A stretch of 64,000 nt of DNA. Origin: Pseudomonadota bacterium. GTDB taxonomy: Bacteria; Pseudomonadota; Gammaproteobacteria; Steroidobacterales; Steroidobacteraceae. The stretch is taken from positions 42,638-106,637 of the forward strand of contig JANXWS010000007.1 of the NCBI GenBank assembly GCA_025351005.1. The letters are read 5' to 3'. The translations under genes were made by a program, and so were the position numbers. Below are positions 20,781-30,893 of this stretch, one piece after another (the stretch's first letter is position 1; each line of letters opens with the position of its first letter). The notes below the pieces were generated by a model. The model was given only the letters and a program-made list of their open reading frames with translations, made no database searches and was not told where the DNA came from.

Positions 20781-23700
20781 CGGACGAGTTTACCCGAAGC
20801 ACCCACGGCGAGCGCGGCGAGCAGCTCGTCCGCGACGCGGAAGCGCTCGGCGGGCGCCTCGGCCCGCCGCGTGAATCGCAGCCGCGTCGGTCCGTCAAGC
20901 CGGTAGCTGCGCGCCTCCTTCTGCACCAGCTTGAGCACGGCCGCGGGCTCGACGCAGTGGCTGCTGCCGAAGTCGACCAGGCCGCCGAGCGGGCCGACGT
21001 CGAGCCTGAGCAGGCCGAGCGCGGCCGCGCGCAGTTTGAGGCGCGCGATGCGGTACAGGTTCTCGGTCGGCGCCGCCAGCGGCCCGAAGCGATCGACCAT
21101 CTCGGCGGCGAGCTCGTCGAGCGCCTCGTCGTCGGCGGCCGCTGCGATGCGCTTGTAGAGCACGAGGCGCAGGTGCACGTCCGCCAGGTAGTCGTCGGGG
21201 ATCAGCGCCGGCACGCGCAGGTCGAGCTCCGGGCCCGAATGCAGCGGCCCCTCCAGGTCCGGCTCCCGTCCGGACTTGAGCGCCTTGACCGCACGCTCGA
21301 GCAGTTCGAGGTACAGCGTGAAGCCGATCTCGGTGATCTGCCCGCTCTGTTCGTCGCCGAGCAGCTCTCCGGCACCGCGGATCTCGAGGTCGTGGGTCGC
21401 GAGCGCGAAGCCGGCACCGAGCTCCTCGAGCGACTCGATGGCCTCGAGGCGCTTGACTGCATCGCCGGCCAGCGCGGCCTTTGGCGGCGCGAGCAGGTAG
21501 GCAAAGGCACGGTGGTGGGAGCGACCAACGCGGCCCCGCATCTGGTGCAGCTGTGCGAGCCCGAAGCGGTCGGCGCGGTCGATGATGATCGTGTTGGCGG
21601 TCGGCACGTCGATGCCCGACTCGATGATCGTCGTGCAGACCAGCACGTTGAAGCGCCGGTGGTAGAAGTCGAGCATCAGCCGTTCGAGTTCGCGTTCGCG
21701 CATCTGGCCGTGGCCGACCCGCACGTCGGCCTCCGGCACCAGCGTGCGCAGCTCGGCGGCGCGCTGCTCGATCGACTCGACCGCGTTGTGGACGAAATAG
21801 ATCTGGCCGCCGCGGCGGACCTCGCGCAGGATCGCCTCGCGGACTGTGGCCGCGTTCCACTCGAGCACGAAGGTCTGCACGGCCAGCCGTTCGGCCGGCG
21901 GCGTCGTGATCAGCGACAGGTCGCGCAGGCCGCCGAGCGACATGTTCAGCGTGCGCGGGATCGGTGTCGCGGTCAGCGTCAGCACGTCGACGTCGGCGCG
22001 CAGTGCCTTCAGTCGCTCCTTGTCGCGGACGCCGAAGCGGTGTTCCTCGTCGATGATGACGAGGCCGAGGCGCGCGAAGGTCACGCCCGCCTGCAGCAGC
22101 CGATGGGTGGCGACGACGATGTCGACCGTGCCGCCGGCCAGGCCGGCCATGACAGCGCGCGCCTCGCGGCCGGAGCGGAACCGCGACAGACTCTCGATGC
22201 GGACCGGCCAGTCGGCCATCCGGTCGGTGAACGTCTGCTGGTGCTGCTGGGCGAGCAGCGTGGTCGGCACCAGCACCGCGACCTGCCTCCCTGCCTGCAC
22301 GGCCGCGAATGCCGCCCGCATCGCGACCTCGGTCTTGCCGAAACCGACGTCACCGCAGACGACCCGGTCCATGGGCTTCGCGGTCGCGAGGTCGGCGAGC
22401 ACCGCGCGGATGGCCTCGTGCTGGTCGTGCGTCTCGTCGAAGGGGAACGCGGCCTCGAAGGCGGCGAAGTCGCTCACGTCGGGCACCATCGCGGTGCCGG
22501 TGCGCGCGGCGCGCCGGGCGTACAGGTCCAGCAGCTCGGCCGCGACGTCGCGGATGCGCTCCGCCGCGCGGCGGCGCGCGCGCTGCCACTCGCTGCCGCC
22601 GAGCTTGTGCAGCGGCGCATTCTCGGGCGGGCCGCCGCTGTAGCGTGTGACGCGCCCGAGCGCCATGATCGGCACGTACAGGCGGTCGCCACCCAGGTAC
22701 TCGATGACCAGGAACTCCTGCGGCGCGCCGTCGACATCGAGGGTCTTGAGGCCCTGGTAGCGGCCGACGCCGTGGTCCTCGTGCACGACCGGTGCGCCGG
22801 CGGTCAGGTCGTTGAGGTCGCGCAGGATCTGTTCCGGATCGCGCTCGGCGCGGCGCCGGCGGCGCTCCTGCCGGGCGCGCTCGCCGTAGAGCTGTTCCTC
22901 CGTGACGATCGCGAGACCCGCGGCCGGCACCAGCAGCCCGCCGACGCTGCCGGCTACCGTGATCGCAAGCGGCGCAGCGCCGTCGGCGAACTCGCGCCAG
23001 CCGGCCACCGCCTGCGGAAAACGCTGGTGACGGTGCAGCAGTTCGAGCAGCAGCTCGCGCCGGCCGGCGGATTCCGCCGCGAGCAGTACGCGGCCGGCGA
23101 AGCCGTCGACGAACGCGAGCAGCGCCGCGGCGGGCGGCTCGCGGTGCCGGTCGAGCCGCAGCGCCGGCGGCGGGTCGGTGGCGAAGTTCCGGAACGGCAG
23201 CCCGGCCTCGCCCGCCGCAACCGGCTCGACCTTGACCGCATCGGCGCGGATGCGCTCGAGCCCGGCACGGCGCGCGGCGAGCTCTGCGGCCGGCAGGAAC
23301 ACCTCGGCGGGCTCGAGCAGCGGCCGTTCCAGATCGTGGCGACGCTGCTCGTGGCGGGCGACGATGTCGCCCCAGACGCGCGCGGCCGCGGCCGGGACGT
23401 CGCCGGAGTCGATTGTTAGCGTGCCGGCCGGGAGGTAGTCGAACAGCGTCGCCAGCGCGTCGAAGCACAATGGCAGGTAGTACTCGATGCCGCCGACCGG
23501 CAGGCCCTGGCTGACGCTCTTGTAGATCTGCGAGCGCGTGGCGTCGCCCTCGAATCGCTGCCGGTAGCGGCGACGGAAGTCGCGGATCGCCTCGGGCGTC
23601 AGCCCGAACTCGCGCGCCGGCAGCAGCCGGATGCGCTCGAGACGCGCACCCGAACGCTGCGTCTCGAAGTCGAAAACCCGGATGCTGTCGATGTCGGCGT

Positions 23701-24262
23701 CGAAGAGGTCGAGCCGGTAGGGCTCCGGCGCACCCATCGGCCACAGGTCGATCAGCGAGCCGCGGCTGGCGTACTCGCCGGGCGCCGCAACCTGGGTCAC
23801 CGCGGCGTAGCCGGCGGCGGCGAGGCGCGCGCGGAACGGGCCGAGCTCGAGCCGCTCGCCGGCCGCGACCATCAACGTGTGGCCAGCGACATAGCTCGGC
23901 GGTGGCAACCGCATCGACAGCGCCTCGACCGCCACCACCAGCACGCCCTGCGCCATCGCCGGCAGCGCCGCGAGCGTCGCCAGGCGCCGCGAGGTGATGT
24001 CCGGGTGCGGTGAGAAGACGTCGTACGGCAGCGTCTCGTAGTCTGGCAGCGCCAGCACCGGCAGCCCGGCCGGTGCGAAGAAGCCGAGCTCCTCTGCCAG
24101 GCGTTCCGCCTCGCGGGCGCTCGCCGCCGTGACCAGCACCGGCGCGGCGCGGGCGAGCGCGGCCTCGACGATCGCGAGCGGCAACGCGCTGCCGTACAGC
24201 TCGCCCCAGAGCACCACGGGGCTCGCGTCGCACGGCAGCAGTGGATCCAGGACGGGCGGCAC
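20777..24262 (-). CDS. mfd: Transcription-repair coupling factor
   Basis: 1161 aa; ATPIPRTLNMSLGGLRDLSLITTPPAERLAVQTFV; RVGRSHHRAFAYLL; UvrB-like N-terminal part. Confidence 0.97.
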   Translation of the reverse strand: MPPVLDPLLPCDASPVVLWGELYGSALPLAIVEAALARAAPVLVTAASAREAERLAEELGFFAPAGLPVLALPDYETLPYDVFSPHPDITSRRLATLAALPAMAQGVLVVAVEALSMRLPPPSYVAGHTLMVAAGERLELGPFRARLAAAGYAAVTQVAAPGEYASRGSLIDLWPMGAPEPYRLDLFDADIDSIRVFDFETQRSGARLERIRLLPAREFGLTPEAIRDFRRRYRQRFEGDATRSQIYKSVSQGLPVGGIEYYLPLCFDALATLFDYLPAGTLTIDSGDVPAAAARVWGDIVARHEQRRHDLERPLLEPAEVFLPAAELAARRAGLERIRADAVKVEPVAAGEAGLPFRNFATDPPPALRLDRHREPPAAALLAFVDGFAGRVLLAAESAGRRELLLELLHRHQRFPQAVAGWREFADGAAPLAITVAGSVGGLLVPAAGLAIVTEEQLYGERARQERRRRRAERDPEQILRDLNDLTAGAPVVHEDHGVGRYQGLKTLDVDGAPQEFLVIEYLGGDRLYVPIMALGRVTRYSGGPPENAPLHKLGGSEWQRARRRAAERIRDVAAELLDLYARRAARTGTAMVPDVSDFAAFEAAFPFDETHDQHEAIRAVLADLATAKPMDRVVCGDVGFGKTEVAMRAAFAAVQAGRQVAVLVPTTLLAQQHQQTFTDRMADWPVRIESLSRFRSGREARAVMAGLAGGTVDIVVATHRLLQAGVTFARLGLVIIDEEHRFGVRDKERLKALRADVDVLTLTATPIPRTLNMSLGGLRDLSLITTPPAERLAVQTFVLEWNAATVREAILREVRRGGQIYFVHNAVESIEQRAAELRTLVPEADVRVGHGQMRERELERLMLDFYHRRFNVLVCTTIIESGIDVPTANTIIIDRADRFGLAQLHQMRGRVGRSHHRAFAYLLAPPKAALAGDAVKRLEAIESLEELGAGFALATHDLEIRGAGELLGDEQSGQITEIGFTLYLELLERAVKALKSGREPDLEGPLHSGPELDLRVPALIPDDYLADVHLRLVLYKRIAAAADDEALDELAAEMVDRFGPLAAPTENLYRIARLKLRAAALGLLRLDVGPLGGLVDFGSSHCVEPAAVLKLVQKEARSYRLDGPTRLRFTRRAEAPAERFRVADELLAALAVGASGKLVR

Positions 24263-24286
24263 GGGAAGCGTCTCGGCAGGCGTGGC

Positions 24287-24370
24287 TACGGGGCGCCCGG
24301 CGGCGCCGGGCGTAGCCCGGAGCCGGGGCAGGCGGGAGGCGAGAGGATACCGAGCGCGGGGCGCCCCGTA
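24287..24370. repeat. Intergenic inverted-repeat/hairpin cluster upstream of mfd
   Basis: 12-bp exact inverted pair TACGGGGCGCCC (24287-24298) / GGGCGCCCCGTA (24359-24370) enclosing CGCCCGGC-GGC-GCCGGGCG (24294-24312). Confidence 0.6.
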
Positions 24371-24407
24371 ACGACCCGTGCGGCAGCCCCGCGCGCGGGC
24401 GGGCGGA

Positions 24408-24686
24408 TCAGCCCGCGGCGGGCTGGCGCAGCACCGCGTGGATGACGCGGTCGTACTCGAAGAACACGACGACCCCCGGATAGTCCCAGCGCGTGATCGG
24501 CGGCTTGCCGACCGCCGGATAGCGGCTGGCCGGCGCGCCGTAGTGCGCCTCGACGACCGTCATGCGCATGCCGCGCTCCGGCCGGTCGCCGGACGCGGCC
24601 TCGTCCGCCGCGCGGGCGGCAAACGCCGTCGCGCCCAGCAGCACGGCGGCCGTTGCGAGAGCGAAGACCCTGTACTTCGGATGCAT
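24408..24686 (-). CDS. Small exported protein, conserved hypothetical
   Basis: 92 aa with signal peptide MHPKYRVFALATAAVLLGATAFAARA, then GMRMTVVEAHYGAPASRYPAVGKPPITRWDYPGVVVFFEYDRVIHAV (BamE/SmpA-like pattern). Confidence 0.7.
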   Translation of the reverse strand: MHPKYRVFALATAAVLLGATAFAARAADEAASGDRPERGMRMTVVEAHYGAPASRYPAVGKPPITRWDYPGVVVFFEYDRVIHAVLRQPAAG

Positions 24687-24797
24687 GGCGGCACCTCCAC
24701 GGCAAAATATAGCACTGCCACGAGCCGCCGACCTGCCGGAACGGCGCCGGACCATGACGCGGTTCGCAGTTCCGCGCGGCCGTGCTCTAATCGCGCC

Positions 24798-26039
24798 ATG
24801 CTGCTGCCGCTTGAGATGTTCGTCGCGCTGCGCTGGGTGCGCTCGCGCGAGGCCGGGCCATTCGTCTCGTTCATCAGCTGGGTGTCGCTGCTTGGCGTCG
24901 CGCTCGGCGTCACGGCGCTGATCACGATCCTGTCGGTCATGAACGGCTTCGAGGCCGAACTCCGCGACCGCCTGCTGAGTCTCGCCGCACACGCCACGAT
25001 CGTGCGCGTAGACGGCGCCGCGCTCGACGGCGAGGCCATCCTGGCGCGCGCCCGGTCGGCGCCCGGCGTGCAGGGCGCCGCGCCGTTCATCGAGCTGCAG
25101 GGCTTGCTGGTCGGCGGCGCGGAGATGTCCGCGGCGACCTTGCGCGGCATCGACCCGGCCCGCGAGTCGTCGGTGACCCAGATCGACCGCGCCCTCGTCA
25201 GCGGCGCGCTGACCGACCTGGCCGCCGGCGCCAATCGCATCGTGCTCGGCCGCGCGCTGGCCTTCCGGCTGCGGGTCGCGGTCGGCGACGAGGTTACCGT
25301 AATCGTGCCGGCCGCGAGCGCGGACGGCGAACTCGTGCCGCGGATCCGCGCGTTCACGGTAGCCGGCATCTTCGAGGTCGGCCTGCAGGACCACGACAGC
25401 GTGCTCGCGCTCGGCGCGCTCGAGGATGTGCGGGCGCTCGCCGGACGCAGCGGCGCAACCGGCGTGCGACTCCGCTACCAGGACGTGTTCGCGGCGCCGG
25501 CGGCGGCGCAGCGGCTTGCCGCGAGCCTCGGCCCCGCGTTCGCCGCACGCGACTGGACGCTCGAGAACGCGAGCTACTTCCGCGCGATCCGCATCGAGAA
25601 GACGATGATGACGCTGATCCTGCTGCTGGTGGTCGCGGTCGCCGCGTTCAACATCGTCGCGATGCTGGTCATGGTGGTGCGCGCCAAGCGCACCGACATC
25701 GCGATCCTGCGCACGCTCGGCGTCGCGCCGCGCGGCATCATCGGCGTATTCCTGACCGAGGGCATCGCGATCGGCTGGGCCGGCGCGCTGCTCGGCGTCG
25801 CCGCCGGACTGGCGCTCGCGTACAACGTCGAGCGGGTCGTGCCGTGGCTCGAGCGCACCTTCGGCTTCCAGGTGTTCGACGTGGACGTCTACTACGTCAC
25901 CCGGATCCCATCGCTTGTCGAGCCGACCGATGTCGTCGTGGTTGCGGTCACGGCGCTGGCGCTGACGCTGCTGGCGACGGTTTATCCGGCGCTGCGCGCG
26001 GCGCGCACCGAGCCCGCCGACGTGCTGCGCTACGAATGA
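24798..26039 (+). CDS. lolC: Lipoprotein-releasing system permease (LolC/E family)
   Basis: FVSFISWVSLLGVALGVTALITILSVMNGFEAELRDRLL; followed by second permease and lolD. Confidence 0.9.
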   Translation: MLLPLEMFVALRWVRSREAGPFVSFISWVSLLGVALGVTALITILSVMNGFEAELRDRLLSLAAHATIVRVDGAALDGEAILARARSAPGVQGAAPFIELQGLLVGGAEMSAATLRGIDPARESSVTQIDRALVSGALTDLAAGANRIVLGRALAFRLRVAVGDEVTVIVPAASADGELVPRIRAFTVAGIFEVGLQDHDSVLALGALEDVRALAGRSGATGVRLRYQDVFAAPAAAQRLAASLGPAFAARDWTLENASYFRAIRIEKTMMTLILLLVVAVAAFNIVAMLVMVVRAKRTDIAILRTLGVAPRGIIGVFLTEGIAIGWAGALLGVAAGLALAYNVERVVPWLERTFGFQVFDVDVYYVTRIPSLVEPTDVVVVAVTALALTLLATVYPALRAARTEPADVLRYE

Positions 26040-27289
26040 GCCGCGGCCCCATGCTCGAGTGGCGGATCGCCGCGCGCTACCTGCGGGCGCGCACGGACAA
26101 CCGCTTCCTGTCGTTCATCAGCGTGGTCGGCGCGCTCGGCGTCGCGATCGGCGTGGCGGTGCTGCTGGTCGTGCTCGCCGTCATGAACGGCTTCGAGAGC
26201 GAGCTGCGCGAGCGCATTCTCTCGGTCGCCTCGCACGCGACGCTCGCCGGCCTCGACGGGCCGCTCGAGGACTGGCGCACGCTTGCGGCGCGGGTCGCGA
26301 AGGAGCCTAACGTGCAGGCGGTCGCGCCGTACGTCGAGGAGCGGGTGCTGCTGGCGCACCACGAGCGGGTCAGCGGCGCGCTGGTGCGCGGCGTGCTGCC
26401 GGACGCGGAGGCGCAGGTCGGCAGCATCGCCGGGCGCATCCGCAGCGGCAGCCTCGCGAGCCTGGTGCCGGGCAGCTATCGCGTGCTGCTCGGCACGGCG
26501 CTGGCGGCGGAACTCGGCGTGCGACCGGGCGACACGCTGGTCATGGCGGCGTCGCGCGGCACGGCGACCCCGGCCGGCGTCGTGCCACGGGTGCGCCGCT
26601 TCACGGTCGCAGGCATCATCGATTCCGGGCTCTACGAGTTCGACCGCAACGTGGCGCTGGTGCCGCTGGCCGACGCCGCGTTGCTGTTCCGGCTCGGCAG
26701 CGGCATCACCGGCCTGCGCCTGCGCCTCGACCAGCCGTTCGCCGCCGGGCGCATCGTCCACCGGGTCGCGGTCGACCTCGGCGGTGGCTTCTACATCGGC
26801 GACTGGAGCCGCGAACATGCCAATTTCTTCCGCTCGATCGCGACCACCAAGTCGATCATGTTCGTGCTGCTGCTGCTCGTCATGGGCGTCGCCGCGTTCA
26901 ACATCGTGGCGACGCTCGTGATGCTGGTCCGCGAGAAGCAGTCCGACATCGCGATCCTGCGCACGCTCGGCCTCTCGCCGCGGAGCCTGGTCGGCATCTT
27001 CGTGCTGCAAGGCACGGCGATCGGCGCGCTCGGCGCAGTCGCCGGCCTCGGGCTCGGCCTGCTGCTGGCCTGGAACCTCTCAGCGCTCGTGCATTTCCTC
27101 GAGTTGCTGCTCGGCACCTCGCTGGTCGACCCGCGCGTCTACCTGCTCGACGAGCTGCCGGCGGTGGTGACCCGGGCGGACGCCGTGCGCATCTGCGGCA
27201 CGGCCTTTGCGCTCGCCTGCCTGTCGACGTTGTACCCGGCATTCCAGGCCGCCCGCACCCAGCCGGCGGAGGCTTTGCGCCATGACTGA
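26036..27289 (+). CDS. lolE: Lipoprotein-releasing system permease (LolC/E family)
   Basis: [39 protein letters not shown]. Confidence 0.9.
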   Translation: MSRGPMLEWRIAARYLRARTDNRFLSFISVVGALGVAIGVAVLLVVLAVMNGFESELRERILSVASHATLAGLDGPLEDWRTLAARVAKEPNVQAVAPYVEERVLLAHHERVSGALVRGVLPDAEAQVGSIAGRIRSGSLASLVPGSYRVLLGTALAAELGVRPGDTLVMAASRGTATPAGVVPRVRRFTVAGIIDSGLYEFDRNVALVPLADAALLFRLGSGITGLRLRLDQPFAAGRIVHRVAVDLGGGFYIGDWSREHANFFRSIATTKSIMFVLLLLVMGVAAFNIVATLVMLVREKQSDIAILRTLGLSPRSLVGIFVLQGTAIGALGAVAGLGLGLLLAWNLSALVHFLELLLGTSLVDPRVYLLDELPAVVTRADAVRICGTAFALACLSTLYPAFQAARTQPAEALRHD

Positions 27290-27983
27290 GGCCCGCGACG
27301 CCGGACCGGTGCTGCAGGCGCGCGCCCTCGTCAAGGAGTTCCGGCAGGGTCCGGTGCTGCTCCGGGTGCTGGCCGGCGTCGACTTCGCGGTGGCCCGCGG
27401 CGAGCGGGTCGCCATCGTCGGCAGCTCGGGCTCGGGCAAGACCACGCTGCTGCAGCTGCTCGGCGGCCTCGACCTGCCGACCGCCGGCGAGGTCGAGATC
27501 GACGGCGAGGCCATGCACCGGCTCGATGATGCGGCCCGCGGCAACCTGCGCAACCGCGCGGTCGGCTTCGTCTACCAGTTCCACCACCTGCTGCCGGAGT
27601 TCACCGCGCTCGAAAACGTCGCCATGCCGCTGCTGGTGCGACGCACGAAGAGCGGCATTGCCTTCGCGACCGCCCGGGCGCTGCTCGCGCGGGTCGGCCT
27701 CAGCGAGCGGCTGGAACACCGGCCGGCGCAGCTGTCCGGCGGCGAGCGGCAGCGGGCGGCGGTGGCGCGGGCGCTCGTCACGCGCCCGCCGCTCGTGCTC
27801 GCGGACGAGCCGACCGGCAACCTCGACGGCGCGAACGCGGCGCAGGTGTTCGACCTGATGCTCGAGCTTAACCGTGAGTTCGGGTCGAGCCTGGTCATCG
27901 TGACGCACGACGAGCGGCTCGCCGCCCGGCTGGACCGGGTGGTCGTGCTCGCCGAAGGCCTGCTGCACGCGCGCACCGGCTGA
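27282..27983 (+). CDS. lolD: Lipoprotein-releasing ABC transporter ATP-binding protein
   Basis: [57 protein letters not shown]. Confidence 0.94.
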   Translation: MTEARDAGPVLQARALVKEFRQGPVLLRVLAGVDFAVARGERVAIVGSSGSGKTTLLQLLGGLDLPTAGEVEIDGEAMHRLDDAARGNLRNRAVGFVYQFHHLLPEFTALENVAMPLLVRRTKSGIAFATARALLARVGLSERLEHRPAQLSGGERQRAAVARALVTRPPLVLADEPTGNLDGANAAQVFDLMLELNREFGSSLVIVTHDERLAARLDRVVVLAEGLLHARTG

Positions 27984-28053
27984 GGGGCTGCCCGCGCGGA
28001 CGCAAGCTGCAGTATAGTCAGGTGCTTACGCGATACGGAGGCCGGAACGCGCG

Positions 28054-28719
28054 ATGTGGGAAATCATCAAGGCCGGCGGGCCGGTCATGTGGCCGATCAT
28101 CGGACTGTCGATCACGGCCGCGGCCATCCTGCTCGAGCGGCTGTGGAGCCTGCAGGAGCGGCGCGTCATACCGGCCGAGCTCACGGCCAAGGTCTGGCGG
28201 CTGGTCGAGGCCGGCCAGCTGACCGACAAACACGTCGCCGCGCTGTCGCAGAACTCGGGGCTCGGCCAGATCCTCGCGGCCGGGCTCGCCAACCGCGATC
28301 GCGGCCGCGAGTACATCAAGGAGGCGATCGAGGACACCGGCCGGCACGTGGTGCACGAGCTCGAGCGCTTCCTGAACATGCTCGGCACGATCGCCGCGGT
28401 CTCGCCGCTGCTCGGCCTGCTCGGCACCGTCATCGGCATCATCGCTGCGTTCAGCGCCATCACGCACCAGGGCGTCGGCGACCCGAAGGTGCTGTCGGGA
28501 GGCATCGGCCAGGCGCTGATCACGACGGCGGCCGGGCTGATCGTCGCGATACCGTCGCTGATGGGCTACCGCTACCTGCGCGGCCGGGTCGACCAGCTGG
28601 TGATCGCGATGGAGAAGGAGGCGCTGAAGCTGGTGCAGGCGCTCGACCGGCACCGCGCCTGCGATCCGCTGCTGGAGCATGAACGGCTCGGCGCGCCACC
28701 GTCGGTGAGCGCGGCATGA
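28054..28719 (+). CDS. exbB: ExbB/TolQ/MotA-family proton channel protein
   Basis: LGTIAAVSPLLGLLGTVIGIIAAFSAI; GGIGQALITTAAGLIVAIPSLMGY. Confidence 0.9.
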   Translation: MWEIIKAGGPVMWPIIGLSITAAAILLERLWSLQERRVIPAELTAKVWRLVEAGQLTDKHVAALSQNSGLGQILAAGLANRDRGREYIKEAIEDTGRHVVHELERFLNMLGTIAAVSPLLGLLGTVIGIIAAFSAITHQGVGDPKVLSGGIGQALITTAAGLIVAIPSLMGYRYLRGRVDQLVIAMEKEALKLVQALDRHRACDPLLEHERLGAPPSVSAA

Positions 28720-29138
28720 AGTTTGGCCGGCAACGCGACCTCGACCCGGAGATAAACGTCACCTCGCTAATCGACGTCGTGCTGCTGCTGGTGATGTTCT
28801 TCATGGTCTCGACCAGCTTCGTGCAGGACGGCCGGCTGCGCGTGCGCCTGCCCGAGTCGAGCGCGCTGCCCGAGCGGCGACCGGTCGACGCGGTCACGAT
28901 CCTGATCGCGGCCGACGGCGGCTACCGCGTCAATGACCGGGCGCTGGTCAATCGCAGCCCCGAGACGCTGCGCGCCGCGCTCGAGCAGATGCGCGGCGCG
29001 GCGGGCGGCCAGGCACTGACGATCCGCGCCGACGCACGCGCCACGCACCAGGCGGTCGTGACCGCGATGGACATCGCCGGCCGCGTCGGCTTCGCGCAGG
29101 TCAACATCGCGACCGTTAACCAGCAGCCGGGTGGCTGA
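28716..29138 (+). CDS. exbD: ExbD/TolR-family biopolymer transport protein
   Basis: EINVTSLIDVVLLLVMFFMVSTSF. Confidence 0.9.
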   Translation: MKFGRQRDLDPEINVTSLIDVVLLLVMFFMVSTSFVQDGRLRVRLPESSALPERRPVDAVTILIAADGGYRVNDRALVNRSPETLRAALEQMRGAAGGQALTIRADARATHQAVVTAMDIAGRVGFAQVNIATVNQQPGG

Positions 29139-30891
29139 AGCGGCCGTGCCGAGCCCGCCGCGCGAGGACTCGCCGCTCGCGATCTACGGCCGGCTGCTGG
29201 CCTACGCGCGGCCGCACTGGGCGATGTTCCTGCTGGGCGTGCTCGGCATGGCGATGTTCGCGTCGGTCGACACCGGCTACGCGTACCTCGTCAAGCAGTT
29301 CCTCGACGGCGCCTTCGTCGAGCGCAACCGCGCGATGCTGATCTACGTGCCACTCGGGATCCTGATCCTGTTCGCGGTGCGCGGCGTCGGCGACTACCTG
29401 TCGGTGTATGCGCCCGGCTGGGTCGGCCGGCAGATCGTCAAGCAGCTGCGGGCCGAGCTGTTCCGCCACTACCTGGACCTGCCGACCGCGTTCTACGACC
29501 GCAACTCCTCGGCCGAGCTACTCTCGAAGCTGACCTACAACACCGAGCTGGTCGCGGAGGCGGCCACCAACTCGGTGACGGTCCTGATCCGCGACACGCT
29601 GACGATCGCGGGCCTGCTCGCCTGGCTGCTCTGGCTCAACTGGCAGCTGACCGCGTTCGCACTGCTGGTGGCGCCGCTGATCGTGGTGCTGATCCAGGGC
29701 ATCAACCGCGCCTTCCGCCGCTACTCGGCCCGCATCCAGAACTCGATGGGCGACGTCACGCGCGTCGCCAAGGAGGCTATCGATGGCCAACGGCTGATCA
29801 AGGTGTTCAATGCCCAGGACTTCGAGGCGCGGGCCTTCGAGACCGTCATCGAGGACAACCGTTTCCAGCACATGAAACTGCTGCGGGCGCGCGCGGTTTC
29901 AAGCCCGGTGGTGCAGATGATCGCGGCCATCGCGCTCGCGGGCGTGCTCTACGTCGCGATCAAGCGCGTGCTGACCCAGGGCCTGACGATCGGTGAGTTC
30001 ATTTCGTTCCTCGGCGCCTTGCTGCTGCTGACGGCACCGCTGCGGCGACTGGTCGGCGTGTTCGGGCCGCTGCAGCAGGGCATCGCGGCCGGGCGCAGCG
30101 TGTTTGCACTGCTCGACGAGCCGGCGGAGCCTGCCGGCGGCGGCCGCCAGCTCGTTCGGGCGCAGGGCGAGGTCGAGTTCCGCGCGGTCGAGTTCACCTA
30201 TCCGGCGAAGGCGCCGGCGCTGCGCGGCGTATCGTTCCGCGCCGCCGCCGGCGAGACGGTGGCGATCGTCGGCCGATCCGGCAGCGGCAAGTCGACGCTC
30301 GTCAGCCTGGTACCGCGCTTCTACCCCGCGAGCGCCGGCCACGTGCTGGTCGACGGCGTCGACGTCGGCGAGTACGCGCTCGCGGCGCTGCGTGCCAACG
30401 TCAGCCTCGTCAGCCAGGACGTGGTACTGATGAACGGCAGCATTCGCGACAACATCGTCTTCAGCACCGCGGCTGCGACAGCGGCGGCAACCGAGCGGGC
30501 GGCGCGGGCGGCCCACGTGCTCGAGTTCACCGACCAGCTGCCGGACGGGCTCGACACCCAGGTCGGCGACCGCGGCCTGCTGCTGTCCGGCGGCCAGCGG
30601 CAGCGGATCGCGATCGCACGGGCGCTGCTCAAGGACGCGCCGATCCTGATCCTCGACGAGGCGACGAGCGCGCTTGATACCGAGTCCGAACGCATCATCC
30701 AGGATGCGCTCGACGGACTGATGCAGAACCGCACGACGCTGGTGATCGCTCACCGGCTGTCGACGGTCGAGCACGCGGACCGGATCGTGGTGCTCGAGGA
30801 CGGGCGGCTGGTGGAGAGCGGCTCGCACGCCAAGTTGCTCGCGGGCGGCGGCGTGTACGCATCCCTCTACCGGATGCAGTTCAACGCCTGA
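29131..30891 (+). CDS. msbA: Lipid A export ABC transporter MsbA
   Basis: 6-TM plus ABC; GRSGSGKSTLVSLVPRFY; LSGGQRQRIAIARALLKDAPILILDEATSALDTESERIIQDAL. Confidence 0.94.
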   Translation: MAEAAVPSPPREDSPLAIYGRLLAYARPHWAMFLLGVLGMAMFASVDTGYAYLVKQFLDGAFVERNRAMLIYVPLGILILFAVRGVGDYLSVYAPGWVGRQIVKQLRAELFRHYLDLPTAFYDRNSSAELLSKLTYNTELVAEAATNSVTVLIRDTLTIAGLLAWLLWLNWQLTAFALLVAPLIVVLIQGINRAFRRYSARIQNSMGDVTRVAKEAIDGQRLIKVFNAQDFEARAFETVIEDNRFQHMKLLRARAVSSPVVQMIAAIALAGVLYVAIKRVLTQGLTIGEFISFLGALLLLTAPLRRLVGVFGPLQQGIAAGRSVFALLDEPAEPAGGGRQLVRAQGEVEFRAVEFTYPAKAPALRGVSFRAAAGETVAIVGRSGSGKSTLVSLVPRFYPASAGHVLVDGVDVGEYALAALRANVSLVSQDVVLMNGSIRDNIVFSTAAATAAATERAARAAHVLEFTDQLPDGLDTQVGDRGLLLSGGQRQRIAIARALLKDAPILILDEATSALDTESERIIQDALDGLMQNRTTLVIAHRLSTVEHADRIVVLEDGRLVESGSHAKLLAGGGVYASLYRMQFNA

Positions 30892-30893
30892 CC

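Noticed and set aside
20957-23419. 820-aa plus-strand ORF opposite mfd
   Set aside because: Antisense to conserved Mfd; low-complexity translation
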